Part shown: positions 16,957 through 19,512 of the stretch, piece after piece
Layout: the number at the start of each line of letters is the position of its first letter
Numbering within the stretch: position 1 is the stretch's first letter
Source of the DNA: Flavobacteriales bacterium
GTDB taxonomy: Bacteria > Bacteroidota > Bacteroidia > Flavobacteriales_F > PHOS-HE28
Assembly: GCA_016710685.1 (NCBI GenBank)
Contig: JADJVC010000012.1
Span: forward strand, 1 to 19,512
DNA length: 19,512 nt
Reading direction: 5' to 3'
The notes under the pieces: model-generated
Seen by the model: the letters and a program-made list of their open reading frames with translations, nothing else
Databases searched by the model: none
What the model was told of the DNA's origin: nothing
Position numbers and translations under genes: made by a program

Positions 16957-19198
16957 GGGGATCGGACTGCGCGGGTCAGTTGTAGCGGAAAAGTCGAGGA
17001 ACCCCAAGCGTTTCTCACCCTTTTTCTTTGCCAGTCCGAACCATGGCGGTGGTTTGTCTTTGAGGCCGTCCAGCACGAACATCAACGGGGAAGCTGCCCG
17101 TTGGCGCGGGATATGGCCATTTTCTCCAGGTCCCCTTTGGTGGTGTTGCCGGGCTGGCAAACTGCAATCTCGGTCCAACACGGCCACTTGGCATAATTGC
17201 CAATCATCGCCGTTTGTACCTTCAATGATCGCGAAAGCAGCGCCATCTTCCTGGGCCCGTGTTTTGATGGCCGGAGCGAGATCTTTGGCCGCGAATATCG
17301 CAAGCCCGGATGGGGCCCCTGTTTGACGGCCCATCGATTCGGTTTCCTGCACCAGCATTACGCGGTTGCCGCGCTGGGCCAGTATCCAAGCCAACCGCGC
17401 AGGTGTCACCCACGGCTTCCTTGCCGCCTGCGCCTAATGAGATCGAGTTCGGGGCCGGTGGTGTGGGCATGCTCAACAGAGCAGCCAGCGGCAATTTCCA
17501 CATGCGCGGCGCTTGCCGGTGGTTGCCAGCAGCGCGCCGGGTCCTTGGTGCGTGTAAGGCACCCTGGCAACTACGGGCACGTCCGGCGTGGCCTTGACCA
17601 CGTGGATGCCCTGTTACCTTATCGCTAAGAGCGCTTTGATGATGGGGTAGCCCAGCAGAGATAACAAAGCCAACAGCACAGCAACGGCAATAAGATCGCG
17701 GATCGAGGAAGAACGGGTCCATGTCGGTGGGGTAAGCAGGTGTGGTAACGGAGACTTCGGGTGCAAAGCGCTGCGAGTTGCACGCGCAGGTTGCTCAACC
17801 CGCGTCAAGCAGGTCGGTGTTCACCGCCTCGTGCGTGCGTTGGTCGCGTTCCCCGATCGGTCAAAGGTGCGGTCCAGCCTTGGTATCGCACTTTGTTGCG
17901 CCGTTAAATCGCGTCGTTAGGCCTCTACATTGTTCAAGCTGATCTTGGTGCTAGCCTTGAACTTTCTACCGAGCTTAAATATTTTGCCGTTGTTGGTCCA
18001 ACAGACGGACCATGCGCTTCTCAGCAGCTCGGATTGGCGGTTTTTCCCTCGTCTTGGAGTACGGCAATGTCGCTTTGCAAGGTGGCGTACTTGGTGGTCG
18101 TAATCGTTCAACAGGGGATCGAGATACCGTATGCTTTGGGACTTGAGGGTTTGGCATCGTCCCCGGTTTTTCAACAACTTTACCAGGTTGTCGTAGTAAT
18201 TGCTTTGTACGATCGGTGATTCGCGTTGTGCATCAAGGACTTCAGGCCTTCTTGAAGCAAGATGGTGGCGTGCTCCATGTTGGTGACGTTCCTTCGATAC
18301 TGAATTTTCCAGCTGGTCGCTGGTTGAATTGAGCCTGGCCGGTGTTGCGGTCAATTTCACCCTCAACATGGTGATGCGTCTTGGCCAGTTCAGATTTTGC
18401 TGCTCGAGGTGATGGCCCGTGTATTCACGCCGATACCGTTCAAAATATCCAGCACCTTGGCACCTTGGCGCACCGGTCATTGTAATGTTCACCGTGGTGG
18501 CCTCAGCAACGCTAAGCTCGCCAGAACCGACCCCATTAGGCCAAGCGTTATGCCTTGCGGGTCCTACAAAACGAAGCCGTAGTTCTCCGCATCATCGCTT
18601 TCCAGCGGCAATTTGCTTTTTCAGTACACGGGTTATGCGCACCCGGGCACTGTGGATCACTCGCCGAATTTGCCGTCCGTTTCCAGCTCGATCTCCAAAA
18701 TCGTCCGGGCCGTATTTGCCGTCGCCGACCAACGAAATTGTCGCCTTGCACATCGTGCAAGTAAAAGCTACGCCATAAGGAACATGCACCACGTTATGAA
18801 CGGTGGGTATCAATTCCACTTGGATGGGGGTGTCTTTGTATACCTCCCAATCAATCAACGTACCTTCCTGAACACACTTCGTGCGCAGGCCCAAGCGGTC
18901 CACCACACGCCGGATGATGGGTTCGAAGTCATCACAACTCCTCATTGGGTAGTAGTTCTTGTCAGTTTTACCGCAACGGGCTCCGTGGGTTTGCACCATG
19001 CGGTTGAGGTCGTCGTGCCGCATCGGCGTTTCAATCAGAATGCTGGTGCTTGCCGAATACATGGGCTGCGATCGTCATGATATTCGCCACCACCAGTGCC
19101 AGTAAGGCCAGGCCCACCACGCCCAACAAAGGCCACGCGCTGGTACTTTCCAGGAAGGCCTTCAGGTCCGTGTCCTCGTTCAAGTTCGTTCCGGTCAT
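16953..19198 (-). CDS. Wzz/Wzc-like polysaccharide co-polymerase with degenerate kinase domain, frameshifted
   Basis: From ATG 19198, preceded by a good Shine-Dalgarno GGAG (19207-19204): MTGTNLNEDTDLKAFLESTS, then the first membrane helix WPLLGVVGLALLALVVANIM. Then come YSASTSILIETP, TDKNYY, RVVDRLGLRTKCVQEGTLID, WEVYKDTPIQVELIPTVHN, FSLVGDGKYGP and RVRITRVLKKQIAAGKR. A coiled-coil section (about 17950-18500, containing VLDILNGIGVEYTGHHLEQQ) leads to the second membrane helix DLIAVAVLLALLSLLGYPII (about 17630-17705). The cytosolic domain has LDLISLGAGGKEAVGDT then RLAWILAQRGNRVMLVQETE, which corresponds to the BY-kinase Walker A and A' region but lacks a proper GxGKS/T and the Asp residues. 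About 750 residues in all, normal for the family. It would control chain length and export. Frameshifts are numerous; the 3' end near 16953-16979 is uncertain and abuts the glycosyltransferase start. Confidence 0.8.
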
Positions 19199-19211
19199 AT
19201 TGGCTCCTAAG

Positions 19212-19512
19212 CTATTTCTGCAACAATGCGTAAACACTCACGATCGAAACCAGGAAGGTCACACACTGATGACCAAATTGGGGTCTCTTCGGAGAACATT
19301 CTCCGCTTCAGTGGGTCCACGATACCACGTCGTTAGGCTCCAAGTAAAATGGGGGTTCCGCTAGGATGTTCTGGTCGTTTCAGGTCCATGTTGTAAAGGT
19401 GGTTGGTCCTCGCGTGGCACGCATGATGCGGATGCGTGACCAGTCCGCCAATACGGTAAGGTCGTTGGCCATGGCCAAACCCTCCAATATGTTTACTTGG
19501 TTGTTGTATACG
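19212..19512 (-). CDS. Wza-like polysaccharide export protein, C-terminal part
   Basis: The gene runs off the right edge. The read part gives VYNNQVNILEGLAMANDLTV then LADWSRIRIMR, next a NILAEPPFYLEPNDVVYVDP-like stretch, and a last hydrophobic segment VTFLVSIVSVYALLQK with stop TAG at 19212-19214. The pattern 'xxNQxTILEALxxAGDLTxxGxxxxxxxIR ... PFYxLxPNDVVYVxP' is the C-terminal SLBB domain of outer-membrane polysaccharide export proteins of Bacteroidota, followed by their single terminal membrane helix. The protein forms the outer-membrane exit channel for capsule or exopolysaccharide. It lies 13 bases upstream of the Wzc-like gene start, the classical wza-wzc order. At least three frameshifts within 300 bases. 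Confidence 0.82.

Noticed and set aside
1..19512. CRISPR array, insertion sequence, phage or defence genes, tRNA or rRNA
   Set aside because: No spaced direct repeats, transposase or integrase motifs, terminal repeats or RNA-gene signatures were recognised on either strand.
1..19512. Mass pseudogenisation of the region
   Set aside because: Frames shift by single bases everywhere, including housekeeping genes, while motifs stay intact; sequencing or assembly error explains this better.

Overview
The window reads as GC-rich chromosomal DNA of a member of the Bacteroidota, most likely Flavobacteriales. Three things point there: the C-terminus of the gliding/type 9 secretion protein SprA followed by gcvH and a VanZ-family gene, a TonB-dependent receptor with a carboxypeptidase-regulatory-like N-terminus, and promoter-like sites of the TTG-N19/20-TAnnTTTG type. 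No rRNA, tRNA, insertion sequence or CRISPR array was seen. Almost every long gene is broken by one-base frameshifts while the encoded protein stays recognisable when frames are stitched together. VanZ is the only gene I can read from start to stop without a break. This looks like an unpolished long-read assembly, not mass pseudogenisation. Gene limits below are therefore outer limits, and I do not call these genes pseudogenes.

Left arm (1-4610), polysaccharide and sulfation genes. The 3' end of a polytopic O-antigen/polysaccharide polymerase-like protein (+) converges on a family-2-type sulfotransferase (-). After about 400 unassigned bases comes a tightly coupled + strand set: two different sulfotransferases and a WecG/TagA/CpsF-type glycosyltransferase, joined by ATGA and TGATG overlaps.

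Middle (4611-10470), housekeeping and envelope genes. deoC (+) converges on dprA (-). Divergent from dprA is a TonB-dependent receptor gene whose 3' end runs directly into the last ~120 codons of sprA. gcvH and a VanZ-like gene follow. A perfect 17-bp inverted repeat closes this block and lies between the convergent vanZ and cysN ends.

Right arm (10475-19512), all on the minus strand. In transcription order: the end of a Wza-type export protein, a Wzz/Wzc-type chain-length protein with a degenerate kinase domain, a GT4-type glycosyltransferase, an MBOAT O-acyltransferase, an SGNH-like membrane-anchored partner, then cysC-cysD-cysN with its own promoter-like site.

Inferred working: CysD/CysN make APS and CysC makes PAPS. 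No PAPS reductase or sulfite reductase gene is in the window. Three sulfotransferases in the left arm could use this PAPS to sulfate a glycan that is also O-acetylated (MBOAT + SGNH) and assembled and exported by the polymerase, Wzc-like and Wza-like proteins. The main idea is thus a sulfated, acetylated surface polysaccharide locus whose two halves flank a housekeeping block. The main warning is the receptor/sprA junction near 9165, which may be an assembly error or deletion.
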